Source: Halogeometricum sp. S3BR5-2
GTDB taxonomy: Archaea; Halobacteriota; Halobacteria; Halobacteriales; Haloferacaceae
Direction of reading: 5' to 3'
DNA: 64,000 nucleotides
Assembly (NCBI RefSeq): GCF_031624635.1
Contig: NZ_JAMQOQ010000002.1
Coordinates: forward strand, 434,001 to 498,000
The translations under genes and the position numbers were made by a program. The notes beneath the pieces are model-generated. The model was not told where the DNA came from. It saw only the letters and a program-made list of their open reading frames with translations, and did not search any database. Positions 43,485 through 53,183 of the stretch are shown piece by piece. How positions within the stretch are numbered: position 1 is the first letter of the stretch; every line of letters starts with the position of its first letter.

Positions 43485-44483
43485 ATGGTAAGTCGCTCCC
43501 TCGGAGAGCAGGCGCCGGAGGCGAGCGCCGCGGCGGCGTTCCTCGACCTCGCCGTCGCCGCCGTCCTCGCCGTCGCCGCCTTCGGTCTCGCGGTGGCGGT
43601 CGGCCCCTCCGCGCTCCTCGCTCCGGTCGCAGTCGTCCTCGGCGCACTGTACGTACTCGTGCTTCCCGGGTACGCGCTCACCGCCGCGCTCTTCCCCGCG
43701 CGGTCGCCGTCCCCGGAGACCGTCCCCGTGAACCACCCGACCGTCTCCGCGGCGGAGCGGGCGGCCCTCGCCGTCGGACTGAGTCTGATGGCCACCCCGT
43801 TGGTCGTGCTCGGGCTGAACTTCACCGAGTTCGGCATCACGCGGCTATCCGTGCTCGTCGGACTCTTCGCCGTCGTCGCCGTCGGCCTCGTCGTCGCCGC
43901 CGTCCGACGCGCGAGAGTCCCGCCCCGCGAGCGGTTCCGACTCCCGCTCTCCCGCCTCACGGGCGGGCCCGGGGGTATCGGCTCCCTCCCGAAGACGCAC
44001 CTCCTGATCGCCGCGTTCCTCCTCGCGTCGGCCGGACTCGCCGGCGCGACGCTCGCGGAACCGCAGAACGGGGAGCGCTACACGGAATTCTACTTGCTAA
44101 CCGCCAACGGCGAGAACGGCACCCTGGTCGCCGACCAGTTCCCGTCGCAACTCAGCCCGACCGAACCCCGGTCCATCTACGTCGGCATCGGCAACCACGA
44201 GGAACGGACCGTCGAGTACACCGTCGTCACCGAACTGCAGCGGCTCGAAACGGTCGACGGTCAACGCCGCGTCGCCGCGGAGAGCGAACTCGAGCGGTTC
44301 TCCACGACGCTGCAAGCGGGCCAGACGTTCCGCGGGCAGCGCGAACTCAGGTCCCGTTCGTCGGTGACCGGCGAGCGCCTCCGACTCATCTTCCTCCTCT
44401 ACCGGGGGTCGCCGCCGGAGAACCCGACGGAGGAGAACGCGTACCGCTCGACCCACGTGTGGGTGAACGCGACGGCGTCCTGA
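43485..44483 (+). CDS. DUF1616 family membrane protein
   Basis: A 332-residue protein. The N-terminal half has four or five membrane helices (LDLAVAAVLAVAAFGLAVAV, then PVAVVLGALYVLVLPGYALTA with AAERAALAVGLSLM, the DUF1616 hallmark), and from about residue 175 is an outside domain beginning after the last helix. The domain has EFYLLTANGENGTLVADQFP and FRGQRELRSRSSVTGERLRL. DUF1616 proteins are common in archaeal S-layer and glycan loci; their role is unknown. It is followed by two coupled small and large genes. Confidence 0.87.
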   Translation: MVSRSLGEQAPEASAAAAFLDLAVAAVLAVAAFGLAVAVGPSALLAPVAVVLGALYVLVLPGYALTAALFPARSPSPETVPVNHPTVSAAERAALAVGLSLMATPLVVLGLNFTEFGITRLSVLVGLFAVVAVGLVVAAVRRARVPPRERFRLPLSRLTGGPGGIGSLPKTHLLIAAFLLASAGLAGATLAEPQNGERYTEFYLLTANGENGTLVADQFPSQLSPTEPRSIYVGIGNHEERTVEYTVVTELQRLETVDGQRRVAAESELERFSTTLQAGQTFRGQRELRSRSSVTGERLRLIFLLYRGSPPENPTEENAYRSTHVWVNATAS

Positions 44484-44494
44484 ACTCTCGAACC

Positions 44495-44569
44495 ATGAAC
44501 GACAACACATTCGACCGACCGAACCGCCTTCCGACCGACCGTCCGACGAGCGGAGGGGCCGAACGATGA
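44495..44569 (+). CDS. Possible 24-residue coupled small ORF
   Basis: MNDNTFDRPNRLPTDRPTSG runs to a TGA that overlaps the ATG of the next gene (ATGA). The position and the hydrophilic composition would suit translational coupling, but nothing independent confirms expression. Confidence 0.25.
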   Translation: MNDNTFDRPNRLPTDRPTSGGAER

Positions 44570-46398
44570 GCGCGTCGTCGGTCCGCAGACCGGACACGGG
44601 ATGGGTCGTGACCGCCGGGTTCGCGCTCGTCGTCGCGCTGACGTACATCCTGTTCTCGACGCCCTCGGCGAGCGCCTACGAGATGTCCATCTACGAGGCG
44701 TACCCGTGGTACTTCTGGGCGCTGGCGGTGCTCGCGCTCCTCATCGGCCACTACGCAGTCCTCGAACGCGTCTTCGGCGGCGAGTCCGAAGGCGGGGCGT
44801 GGCGACTCGGCCTGCTGTTGATACTGGTCGTCGAGGCGCTCCTCCTGTTGCTCCCGTACTTCCGGGGCTACCCGGTGTTCGGGCGCGGGGACGTGCTGAC
44901 CCACGTGGGTCAGATCGTCACCATTCAGGCGACGGGTATCGCCGGCCAGCAGGACATCTACCCGAACCTGCACTTCCTCGTGCTGAGCCTCTCGTACGCC
45001 AGCGGCGTCGAACCGATGCACCTCATCAACTCCGTCGGCGTCGTCATCTCGCTGTTCTCGCTCGTGGCGTCGTTCGCCCTGGTGACGACGGTGTACGACC
45101 GGACGCGCGCGTTCCTGTCGCTGCCGTTCGTGACGCTTCTCATCGGCGGGACGGCGCACGTGAACCCCTCGCCGTACCCGCAGAGCGTCCTGCTCGTCCC
45201 GTTCGTCCTCTACCTGTTCTTCAAAGAACAGCGGACCCGGTCGACGGCGGTGCGCGTCGCTCTCGTCGTCACCGCCGCGGCGATGGTCGTCTACCACCCC
45301 CTGACGACGCTGTTCCTCCTGTTCGTCTTCGGCGTCTACACCGCGGCGAAGTTCGTCCACGACCGGGGGCTGCTGCCCGGCGCGTCGGGGGAGTCCGGCG
45401 AGTGGCGTAGCGCGGTCGGCGCGACGCCCGTCGCCCACCTCGCGCTCGGGATGTTCGCCGCGTGGTACTTCGACTTCTCGCAGGTGACCGGGAAGATACA
45501 GACTGTCGTACAGACGTTCCTCACCACCGAGAGCGGGACGTCCACGCTCGACTCCTACAGTTCCACCGTCTCGGAGGCCAGTCCGGCGCTGATAGACCTC
45601 GTCCGTATCGGACTCGTCCAGTACGGCGTGTCGGCCATCCTGCTCTCGCTCGCGGGGCTCTACGCGCTCTGGGCCCTCTCGTCGGCGGAGCGCCGCCGCG
45701 ACCTCGGCGTCTACCGGACGACGTTCCTCGGCGGGTTCGCGCTGTTCGCCGGCCTCGCGGTTCCGTTCCTCGTTATGGACCTCGTGGTCGGGTTCGGCCG
45801 ACCGCTCATGCTCGCCCGCATCTTCGCCGCCCTGCTCGTCGGGTCGCTGTTCTACGCGCTCTACCGCTCGGCCGACGCGGGCGGCAAGCGTATCGTTCAG
45901 GTCGGCTGTTACGTCGTGCTGGCGTGTCTCGTCGTCATCAGTACGTTCGGGCTCTACTACTCGCCGTACGCCATCGAGCGGAACCACCAGGTGACGAACG
46001 CCGAACTCGACGGCGCCGACTGGACGCTGGAGTTCCGAGAGCCCGACAACCCGACGATACAGTACGGCATCAACCTCCGCCGGTTCCGCGACGCGCTGTA
46101 CGGGACGGCGGGTTACACCGAGGACGAGGTGATTCCGGCGAGCACCACCGTCGGACCCCCGCCGCACTTCAACTACACCGAGCACGACACGCTGGGTGCG
46201 AGCTATGACGAGAATCGGTACATGATCATCACCCGGAGCGGACGCATCTTCTACGAGGAGATGTACCCCGACTACCGGGAGTTCTGGCAGTTCGACGACG
46301 GCGACTACGCGCGCCTCGAACGCGACGGGACGGTGTCGCACGTCTACGCCAACGGCGGCTACGACACCTACCTCGTCAACAGCACCCAGACCGCGTAG
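44566..46398 (+). CDS. Multi-pass membrane protein, GT-C-like
   Basis: A 610-residue protein with about 12-14 hydrophobic helices in the first 450 residues and a C-terminal soluble domain of about 150. After the second helix comes the segment YFRGYPVFGRGDVLTHVGQI, whose Asp in an outside loop resembles the catalytic acidic motif of GT-C transferases. The rest of the membrane part (SQVTGKIQTVVQTFLTTESG, then GYTEDEVIPAS) gives no clear family. It may transfer a sugar from a lipid-phosphate donor. It ends the operon on this strand. Confidence 0.65.
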   Translation: MSASSVRRPDTGWVVTAGFALVVALTYILFSTPSASAYEMSIYEAYPWYFWALAVLALLIGHYAVLERVFGGESEGGAWRLGLLLILVVEALLLLLPYFRGYPVFGRGDVLTHVGQIVTIQATGIAGQQDIYPNLHFLVLSLSYASGVEPMHLINSVGVVISLFSLVASFALVTTVYDRTRAFLSLPFVTLLIGGTAHVNPSPYPQSVLLVPFVLYLFFKEQRTRSTAVRVALVVTAAAMVVYHPLTTLFLLFVFGVYTAAKFVHDRGLLPGASGESGEWRSAVGATPVAHLALGMFAAWYFDFSQVTGKIQTVVQTFLTTESGTSTLDSYSSTVSEASPALIDLVRIGLVQYGVSAILLSLAGLYALWALSSAERRRDLGVYRTTFLGGFALFAGLAVPFLVMDLVVGFGRPLMLARIFAALLVGSLFYALYRSADAGGKRIVQVGCYVVLACLVVISTFGLYYSPYAIERNHQVTNAELDGADWTLEFREPDNPTIQYGINLRRFRDALYGTAGYTEDEVIPASTTVGPPPHFNYTEHDTLGASYDENRYMIITRSGRIFYEEMYPDYREFWQFDDGDYARLERDGTVSHVYANGGYDTYLVNSTQTA

Positions 46399-47070
46399 AC
46401 CGACCGCGGCGGCCCTCGCTCGTCTTGTAACTGGCCTCGTTCTTCGATGCTCGACGCCCGACGCTTTTCGTTCCGTCACCGCCCGTCTCCGAAGACGGGC
46501 GCGTCCCCTCCGCGGGCGACGACGCGCCGGCGATTACGTCGCCGCGGCGCGTTTCGTATACCGACTCCACTGGGCGACGTGCCTTCCGGTACCACACCGC
46601 CGGGCACCGCTCCGTCGAGCATCGTCTCGGTCGGTCCCCCGCGGTGACACGGTGACCGTGTCTCGCCTCGCTCGTCGTTCGGACGACTTCGGGACGACGC
46701 GGCAGCGTCCGAGTCACTCCCGCACCGAACGCGGCCGCCGGACCGCTTCGACCGCGACCCGAAGACCCACTCCCTCGTGAGCGTCCGCTCCGTCGGAGGT
46801 TTCGTAGTAGAGGGGACGGCGTCCGCGGTGTGCGACGAGGAACTCGTTCGCGTCCGTCCGCGTCTTCGTCTCCGCGTCTCTTCCAGCACTCTTCGAACGC
46901 CGCCGTCGCACGTCCGGTTCTCGCGGGAGGCGCGTCGCCGCGCGACTCGCGAGGGCACGAGTCATCCGCTCGTCGACGGCCGAAGCGCCGAACGGCGACA
47001 GCCGTCGACTCGTCGAACCGTCGAGAGAAGAGCGTCCGGTCGGGAATCGTCGCGCGTCCGAATCTGCGGG
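46399..47070. other. 672-base gene-free spacer between convergent operons
   Basis: No gene is convincing here. Several short frames on either strand (for example 46714-46965 reverse, beginning MTRALASRAATRLP) give basic, Arg-rich translations not like haloarchaeal proteins. A strong stem-loop at 46480-46501 probably ends the rightward operon. The remainder may be a decayed gene. Confidence 0.45.
46480..46501 (+). terminator. Strong GC stem-loop behind the membrane protein gene
   Basis: CGCCCGTCT and AGACGGGCG are exact complements with a four-base loop CCGA: a nine-base-pair stem 80 bases after the stop codon. There is no long T run after it, so it may stabilise the 3' end or bind a factor rather than terminate in the classic way. 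Confidence 0.5.
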
Positions 47071-48174
47071 CTACCGGCCGGAGACGATAGCGTCGATGGC
47101 GGCGACGAGTTGGTGCCCGATTGTCTCGGGGTCGTTCTCCGCTCGTACTCGCGTCCGGGCGTTCTCGCCGAGGCGTGCGCGGTCGTCGTCGTCCAGCAGT
47201 CGCGTCACCTGCGCCGCCACCTGTTCGGACGTCGCCTCCTTCAGGACGACGCCGGTCTCGCCGTCCTCGACCTGTTCGACCATCCCGTGAGCGGCGTTGA
47301 CCATCGCGGGGAGCGCGGATTGCTGTGCTTCGAGCACCGACCGCGGGTAGCCGTCGATGTGCGAGACGTAGACGAAGGCGTCCGCGAGGGCGTAGAGGTC
47401 CGCGACGTTCTCCACGAAGCCGAGCGCGTGGATGCGGCCGCGGACGGCCGGGTCGGCGATGGCGTCGACCGCCGCCCGCACGTCGTCGAGGTAGGCGCCG
47501 CCGCCGGCGACGACGTAGGCCACGTCCTCGTGCGAGGCGAGCACGGACTCCATCCCCTCGACGATAGTGCGGACGCCGTCGTACTTGCTGGGGTATTTGA
47601 GGTTCGTCACGGTCAGCAGCACCGTCTCCGCCTCGATACCGAACCGCTCTCTCGCCGCCCGCGCCGACCCGTCCTCCCGGTCGGGGACGAGGGGCACGTG
47701 GACGACGTGCACCTGCTCCGGCCGACAGCCCGTGCGCTCGACGACCACGTCTTTCAGTTCCGCGGAGACGACGACGTAGCCGCGGGCCGACCGGTAGATT
47801 GCCTCGTCGAGGGCGTACGTGAGGTAGTATCGAAGCTTCGTCGCGAAGCCGTCGTCCTTCCCCGTCCGGTATATCTCCTCTAACCCCTGCCAGTGGTTGC
47901 CCTTGAAGCGGAAGACGAACGGGACGCCCCGGAGGACGCAGATGGCGGCGACGAGGAACCCGAGCAGTCCGAGGCAGTCCGACAGCACGGCGTCCGGCTT
48001 GGGGTCGCTGGTCAGTTCGAGCAGCCGAGTGACCGTGTTCAGGTTCCGTTCGAGGAAGCCGTCAGAGGGGTCGATATCGACGAGTTGGACCGTGCCGTCG
48101 GCCAGCGACAGCGGTTCGGCTACCTCGTGGGAGCGGTGCGCAGTCACCGCCGCGATGCGGAGCGCGTCGGTCAT
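47071..48174 (-). CDS. Glycosyltransferase family 4
   Basis: A 367-residue GT-B enzyme. The start is the ATG of MTDALRIAAVTAHRSHEVAE at 48174; a longer open frame upstream is the shadow of the neighbour gene. It has the GT1/GT4 C-terminal marks: VLLTVTNLKYPSKYDGVRTIV, VYVSHIDGYPRSVLEAQQSA (EX7E region) and VEDGETGVVLKEAT. The N-terminal part (FRFKGNHWQGLEEIYRTGKD) is usual for this group. The stop of the upstream GT4 gene overlaps its start by four bases (ATGA), so they are coupled. Confidence 0.9.
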   Translation of the reverse strand: MTDALRIAAVTAHRSHEVAEPLSLADGTVQLVDIDPSDGFLERNLNTVTRLLELTSDPKPDAVLSDCLGLLGFLVAAICVLRGVPFVFRFKGNHWQGLEEIYRTGKDDGFATKLRYYLTYALDEAIYRSARGYVVVSAELKDVVVERTGCRPEQVHVVHVPLVPDREDGSARAARERFGIEAETVLLTVTNLKYPSKYDGVRTIVEGMESVLASHEDVAYVVAGGGAYLDDVRAAVDAIADPAVRGRIHALGFVENVADLYALADAFVYVSHIDGYPRSVLEAQQSALPAMVNAAHGMVEQVEDGETGVVLKEATSEQVAAQVTRLLDDDDRARLGENARTRVRAENDPETIGHQLVAAIDAIVSGR

Positions 48175-49355
48175 TCCAGCGCCTCGCGGTGGAGTCGGTG
48201 CACCCGTTCGGCGTGGTCGTCCCACGTCCACCCCTGTTCGAGGAGGCGCTCGCGCCCCTTGCGACCCATCTCCAGCAACCGTTCCCGGTCGCCGGCCAAC
48301 TCGGTCAGCGCCTCGCGGAGCGCACCGGTGTCGCCCGGCGGTATCAGCACGCCCGTCTCGCCGTCCGCGACCTGTTCGGGGATACCCCCGACGGTTGTCG
48401 AGAGCACGGCCGTCTCCGACGCCATCGCCTCGTAGATGACGGTCGGCCGTCCCTCGGCGTGGCTGGGGAGGACGAGCACGTCTGCGACGGCCAGCCATCG
48501 GCGCAGTGCCATCGAGGTGATGCCGGTGTACACGTGGCGGGCGGAGAACCGACTCGACGCGAGGGAGCGCCGGAGCGTCCACTCCTCGTCGCCGCCGTGG
48601 CCCACGAACACGAACTCGGTGTTCGGGAGGTCGAGGTCCGGGAGGACGTCGGCCAGTTCGGGGATGCCCTTTCGCTCGCAGAACTCCCCGACGAACAGCG
48701 CTACCGTCGCGTCCGGGTCGATGCCGAGTTCCTCGCGGAGTTCCGTCTTCCGTTCGACGGGGTACCGGGAGGGCGTCGCTCCGATGGGAACGACTTCGAC
48801 CTTCGAGCGCGGGACGCGCCGCGCGGCCTTCTCCGCGAGGGCGTCGCTGACGCAGAGCACCTTTTCCGCGGCGTCGAGCGTCTCGTCCACCTTCTCTCGC
48901 ACGTCGTCGGCCAACTCGTCGTACTCGTTCATGAAGTGCCCGTGCGAGACGACGAACAGGGGGACGTCGTGCCGTTCGCAGTAGTCGACCATGCCGTAGC
49001 CGTCGAGGTAGATGTGGCAGGCGTGGACCACGTCCGGAACGTCGAACGTCTTCTCGACGTACCGGGGAACCCGCTTCGCGAAGGAGTCGCCGGCCCGTCC
49101 GTAGAACAGTCGCTTCGGCAGCAGGTAGAAGAACCGGGGGTGGTGGACGCCGTAGCCGTCCCACTCCTCGACTGTCGGGAGCATCGAATACTCCGAGTGT
49201 GGGCCGACCGGCGGCGCGAACGGCCGCGGCGAGACGACGTCGACGTCCATCCCGCGCCGCATGAGCGACTGGACGATCCGTTGGTTGAACAGTCCGATGT
49301 ACGGATTGATGGCGTCCGGATGGTTGACTGCGCTCGCCAGAACGCTGTGAGTCAT
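48171..49355 (-). CDS. Glycosyltransferase family 4
   Basis: A 394-residue GT-B enzyme beginning MTHSVLASAVNHPDAINPYI. The C-terminal half has ATVALFVGEFCERKGIPELA, VLPSHAEGRPTVIYEAMASE (the EX7E acid pair) and VADGETGVLIPPGDTGALRE. It is the first gene of a two-gene operon with another GT4 downstream, with the promoter in the AT-rich stretch before 49355 (GTAGAATTCGCCCTAAGTTATA). The sugar donor is unknown. Confidence 0.92.
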   Translation of the reverse strand: MTHSVLASAVNHPDAINPYIGLFNQRIVQSLMRRGMDVDVVSPRPFAPPVGPHSEYSMLPTVEEWDGYGVHHPRFFYLLPKRLFYGRAGDSFAKRVPRYVEKTFDVPDVVHACHIYLDGYGMVDYCERHDVPLFVVSHGHFMNEYDELADDVREKVDETLDAAEKVLCVSDALAEKAARRVPRSKVEVVPIGATPSRYPVERKTELREELGIDPDATVALFVGEFCERKGIPELADVLPDLDLPNTEFVFVGHGGDEEWTLRRSLASSRFSARHVYTGITSMALRRWLAVADVLVLPSHAEGRPTVIYEAMASETAVLSTTVGGIPEQVADGETGVLIPPGDTGALREALTELAGDRERLLEMGRKGRERLLEQGWTWDDHAERVHRLHREALE

Positions 49356-49596
49356 TGCGGTATCTAGGGTAGAATTCGCCCTAAGTTATATCACACCTAC
49401 TGAACGAATCCTCGGGTCTGCGTCCCGCGCGACCGGGTCTCTCGGTGCCCCCGATACGCCCGAAAGCGGCAGACTGCGCCGGGCGTGCGAAGCTGCGTCG
49501 GCGTCGCAGCCATCGGGTCGCCTCCTCCGCATCTCGAACACGACGGGCGGATAGAGAGTAAGTAACTATTTGGGTAAGATAACTGAAGTATGCTAC

Positions 49597-51357
49597 ATGT
49601 CAGGATTGGTTGGAAGCCCCTCGCTCGCGGACTGCGAGGACGCGGCCGACGACACCCCCGTGCACGGCGTCTCCGAGGAGACCGAAGAGCGGACCGAGCG
49701 GGAGACCACCTCCATCTACGCCCGACTCCCCGTCTCCGACTCGAAGGGCGTCAAGACGCTCGTCGACGGCGACCGGACGCTGTTCGTCTACGGCGCCGTC
49801 ACCGGACGCGAGTGGCGCGAGACGGACGACGAGCGACTCGTCGAGGAGTTCTTCGAAGAGCCCGTGGCCACCGCAGAGCGGACCGACGGGACGTTCCTCC
49901 TCGTGGGCGTCGACGACGGTGCGGACCGCCTCCTCGTCGCGACGGACAAACTGGGCGCCCGTTCGTGTTTCCTCGTCGACGACCGGCCCGCGTTCTCGAC
50001 GTCGGTCGCGGCGTGTCTCCCGTTCGTCGACGACCCGACGATAGACGAGCAGGCCGTCTCGGACTTCCTCTTGATGGGGCTGCTCTGGGGCACCCGGACG
50101 CTCGTCTCGGAGGTGTCGATGGCGCGTCCCGCGACGGTGTACGAGTTCGAGGACGGCGAGTGGCGCGGCGAGCGCTACTGGAAGCCCCGGTACGACGAGG
50201 CCGACCCCGACGGCGCGTACCTCGACGAACTCGCCTCGCGCTTCAGGACGGCCGTCGACCGCACCGCCTCGACGCTCCCCGAGGAGGCGAGCATCTGGCT
50301 CTCCGGCGGGTTGGACAGCCGAAACACGAGTTCCGCGCTCTGTAAGTCGGCCGCCTCCGGCGACCACGAGTTCGAGACGCTGTCGGCGTACACCTACGAC
50401 GCGAACCCGCCGACGGGCGACAACATCGAAATCGCCCGCGAGGTGGCCGACCGCCTCGGCATGGAACTCACCGAGTTGGACCTGCTGCCGTCGCCCGAGC
50501 GCATCGAGCGACTCGTCGACGTCTGCGGCGGGATGGTCGCCTGGCACATCACGAAGAACCTCTCGGGGTCGTACGACATCGAGGATTCGAACGTGTTCAT
50601 GGAGGGCGTCGAGGGGTCGCTGTTGGGCGACCACCTCCTCCAGTCGCACTTCAGCCGGTACAACTCGGCGGTCGAGTCGCAGATAGCCAGCGAGGCCGCC
50701 CTCGACATCGGCCTCGTCGAGGACTGCCTCGCCGTCAGCGTCGACCCCGTCAGGACGTTCCGGCACGAGGCCGAGGAGAGCGACGAGAACACGTTCCACC
50801 ACAAGGTGTTGGACATCCACTTCAAGAACTACTACAACCGCTGCGCGATGGCCTCGAACGCCATCATCCGCGACGTGGGCGGCGACAGGGTCGTCTACAC
50901 CGACGGCGACTTCCTGGAGTGGTGCGCCCGCATCCCGACGAAGTACCGCAAGGGGACGTTCCCGTTCACGACGAAGATTCCGATGGGCACCTCGCGGGCG
51001 AAACTCGGGATGACCAAGCGCGTCGCCCCGGAACTCGCGGACATCACCTACGAGCGCACGAAACTGCCGCCGAAGTACCCCTACCCGGCGCACGTCCTCG
51101 GCTTCGTCGCCAACGTGGGCCTCGGACGGCTCCGATCGGAACAGACGTACGGAAACGGACAGCTCTCCGACATCTGGCTCCGGATGGACACCGACCTGGC
51201 CGACTGGGCCGAGACGTACCTGCGGCAGGCGGCCGAGCGAGACGTGTTCGCCGACGACCTTTACGACCTCTGGACGCGCCACCAGCGGGGGGAGAACCTC
51301 TCGCCGGTCATCGCCCACATCACGTCGCTGGAGTACTGGCTCGACACGTACCTGTGA
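49597..51357 (+). CDS. Asparagine-synthase-like amidotransferase with Ser in place of the catalytic Cys
   Basis: A 586-residue protein. The start is the ATG of MSGLVGSPS at 49597; nine codons further upstream another Met exists. Residues 1-200 look like the class-II glutaminase fold, but the N-terminal MCGI signature is here MSGL, so the nucleophile Cys2 is a Ser. From about residue 236 is the ATP-pyrophosphatase motif SIWLSGGLDSRNTSSAL and the Asn-synthase domain ending at residue 586. In glycan loci such proteins amidate a uronic acid of the polysaccharide. With Ser it may use free ammonia. The upstream AT-rich stretch (AGTAACTATTTGGG) is a promoter. Confidence 0.82.
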   Translation: MSGLVGSPSLADCEDAADDTPVHGVSEETEERTERETTSIYARLPVSDSKGVKTLVDGDRTLFVYGAVTGREWRETDDERLVEEFFEEPVATAERTDGTFLLVGVDDGADRLLVATDKLGARSCFLVDDRPAFSTSVAACLPFVDDPTIDEQAVSDFLLMGLLWGTRTLVSEVSMARPATVYEFEDGEWRGERYWKPRYDEADPDGAYLDELASRFRTAVDRTASTLPEEASIWLSGGLDSRNTSSALCKSAASGDHEFETLSAYTYDANPPTGDNIEIAREVADRLGMELTELDLLPSPERIERLVDVCGGMVAWHITKNLSGSYDIEDSNVFMEGVEGSLLGDHLLQSHFSRYNSAVESQIASEAALDIGLVEDCLAVSVDPVRTFRHEAEESDENTFHHKVLDIHFKNYYNRCAMASNAIIRDVGGDRVVYTDGDFLEWCARIPTKYRKGTFPFTTKIPMGTSRAKLGMTKRVAPELADITYERTKLPPKYPYPAHVLGFVANVGLGRLRSEQTYGNGQLSDIWLRMDTDLADWAETYLRQAAERDVFADDLYDLWTRHQRGENLSPVIAHITSLEYWLDTYL

Positions 51358-51524
51358 GCCGGCAGTCGGCCGTACCGCACCGAGAGACCTCCCGCCGCCT
51401 CGCGCTCTCCCGACAGAACGCCTCCGAGACGCGCTCTGCGCGGAGTTAGGTGGCGGCTTCGCTTCACGAATCAACTTATGCACTGCAAAAATAAAGCCAC
51501 CGAACGCATCGATACGGTAGAACA

Positions 51525-52949
51525 ATGACCGACACTCGCCCAAACATCGTCTGGCTGAACCTGGACAGCATCCGGGCGGACCGGACCTCGCTGGCGGGGT
51601 ACCACCGCGACACGACGCCGAACATGCGACGCATCGCGGAGGGCCCCACGAGCAAGGCGCTCACGAACTGCGTCTCGCACGCGATGTGGTCGCTCCCCTC
51701 CGACTCGTCCATCCTCACGGGCACGTACCCCTCCCACCACGGCACCGGCCTCTGGAACGACGTGCTGCCCGAGGGCATCACGACGATTCCGGAGCGGTTC
51801 GCCGAGTTGGGCTACCGAACGGTCGGCCTCTCGCAGAACGCCTACTGCAGCGAATCGACGGGGCTCGACCGGGGCTTTCAGGACTTCACCTGGATGGACA
51901 AGTCCAACCTCCTCCAGACCGCCGGGCCGAAGATACTGCTGAAGTACCTCCTCGGCATCCGAAAACACTCGGCGGGCTTTACCACCGACGCCAGCCGGCA
52001 CCGGCCCGAGTTCATCGCCACCGAGTTGGCGAAGCGTCGCATCAGCGACTACGGCGGGTCCGACGAACCGTTCTTCATGTTCGTGCACACGCAGGGTGCG
52101 CACCTGCCGTACATCCCGCCGCTGCCGTACCGCGACGCCTTCACCGACGACATCGAGATGTCCACCGAGGAGGCAGCCGACGTCGCGTTCGACCGGAGCA
52201 TGAACTACTACCGCGAGATAGCGAACGGCTGTGAGTTCTCGCCCGCGGAGAAGGAGGCCATCGACGCGATGTACGACGGCGTCCTCGCATACGCGGACCA
52301 GCAGGTGGGCGACCTCTACGACCACATCCAGTCGCTCGACATGGGTCCGACCGTCTTCGTCGTCACCGGCGACCACGGCGACCTCTTGGGCGAACACGGC
52401 GTGCTCGGCCACCAGTTCTCGCTACACGACGGACTGGTCAACGTCCCCACCGTCGTCCACGGACTCCCGTCCGTCACCGACCTCCCCGAGGACGCCTTGG
52501 TGCAGCATATCGACGTGATGCAGATGCTCCTCGACGAGGCCGGGGCGTCCGAGGAGACGCTGGCGGAACTGCAGGGCATCGACCCGCGAGAGGAGACGCG
52601 GACGTACGCGCTCAGCCAACGCGGCAACGAGACGTACGAGACGGCCGTCGAGCAGGTCAGAAAGCACAACCCGGACGCTGACCTCGACCGGTTCCAGTCG
52701 GGGTTGGTCCACGCCGTCCGCAGCGACGACTACAAGTGGCTCCGCGGGGACCGCGGCGACGAACTCTACCGCCTCGACGACGAGGACACCGACGTGTCGG
52801 CCGACAACCCGGACGTCGCCGACGACCACCGCGAGTTCTTCGAGACGTTCTCCGAGCGACTCGGCCGCGGCGAACGGAACGCCGAGCAGCGGGAGATGTC
52901 CGACGCGATGAAGAAACAGCTCTCCGACCTCGGCTACGTGATGGACTGA
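51525..52949 (+). CDS. Sulfatase-like hydrolase of the alkaline phosphatase superfamily
   Basis: A 474-residue protein with the fold marks of the sulfatase group: NIVWLNLDSIRADRTSLAGY (first metal-binding Asp pair), SHAMWSLPSDSSILTGTYPS and VVTGDHGDLLGEHGVLGHQF (second metal site). At the position of the Cys that becomes formylglycine in true sulfatases it has Ser (SLPSD), so a serine nucleophile like alkaline phosphatase or a transferase is likely. It has no signal peptide. It may remove or transfer a sulfate or phosphate group of the surface glycan. It follows the amidotransferase gene on the same strand after 167 bases. Confidence 0.87.
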   Translation: MTDTRPNIVWLNLDSIRADRTSLAGYHRDTTPNMRRIAEGPTSKALTNCVSHAMWSLPSDSSILTGTYPSHHGTGLWNDVLPEGITTIPERFAELGYRTVGLSQNAYCSESTGLDRGFQDFTWMDKSNLLQTAGPKILLKYLLGIRKHSAGFTTDASRHRPEFIATELAKRRISDYGGSDEPFFMFVHTQGAHLPYIPPLPYRDAFTDDIEMSTEEAADVAFDRSMNYYREIANGCEFSPAEKEAIDAMYDGVLAYADQQVGDLYDHIQSLDMGPTVFVVTGDHGDLLGEHGVLGHQFSLHDGLVNVPTVVHGLPSVTDLPEDALVQHIDVMQMLLDEAGASEETLAELQGIDPREETRTYALSQRGNETYETAVEQVRKHNPDADLDRFQSGLVHAVRSDDYKWLRGDRGDELYRLDDEDTDVSADNPDVADDHREFFETFSERLGRGERNAEQREMSDAMKKQLSDLGYVMD

Positions 52950-53183
52950 TCCGCCGCTCCCGGTCCGTCCGACGCGCCGCTCCCTTCTCTCGGTTCCCTT
53001 CGCGCCGCCGCGAGTCCGCCGACGAGCAGTCGCGTCGTCGAGCGGCTTCCTTCCCTTCTCGACCACCGGACGGGGCCCACGCGGCGCTGAGCGGTCGCAG
53101 CGTGCGCTGGGCGCCGACGAGCGACCAATCACACGAATGCGGGCGGCGGACCGAGAAGGAGAGCCGTTCGGGCGTCGATTCGA

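Noticed and set aside
44386-46479. 697-codon reverse frame opposite the GT-C-like gene
   Set aside because: Shadow frame: very basic and Arg/Glu repetitive, and it lies over a strongly hydrophobic membrane-protein gene.
46714-46965. 83-codon reverse frame in the gap before the GT4 operon
   Set aside because: Basic composition and no promoter or family; at best a remnant.
35022-51357. Lasso-peptide-type cluster (HprK-like kinase plus Asn-synthase homologue)
   Set aside because: Both proteins occur in lasso-peptide loci, but here there is no transglutaminase-like protease, no RRE/PqqD-like protein and no precursor peptide, and the surrounding genes are glycan genes. The glycan reading is preferred.
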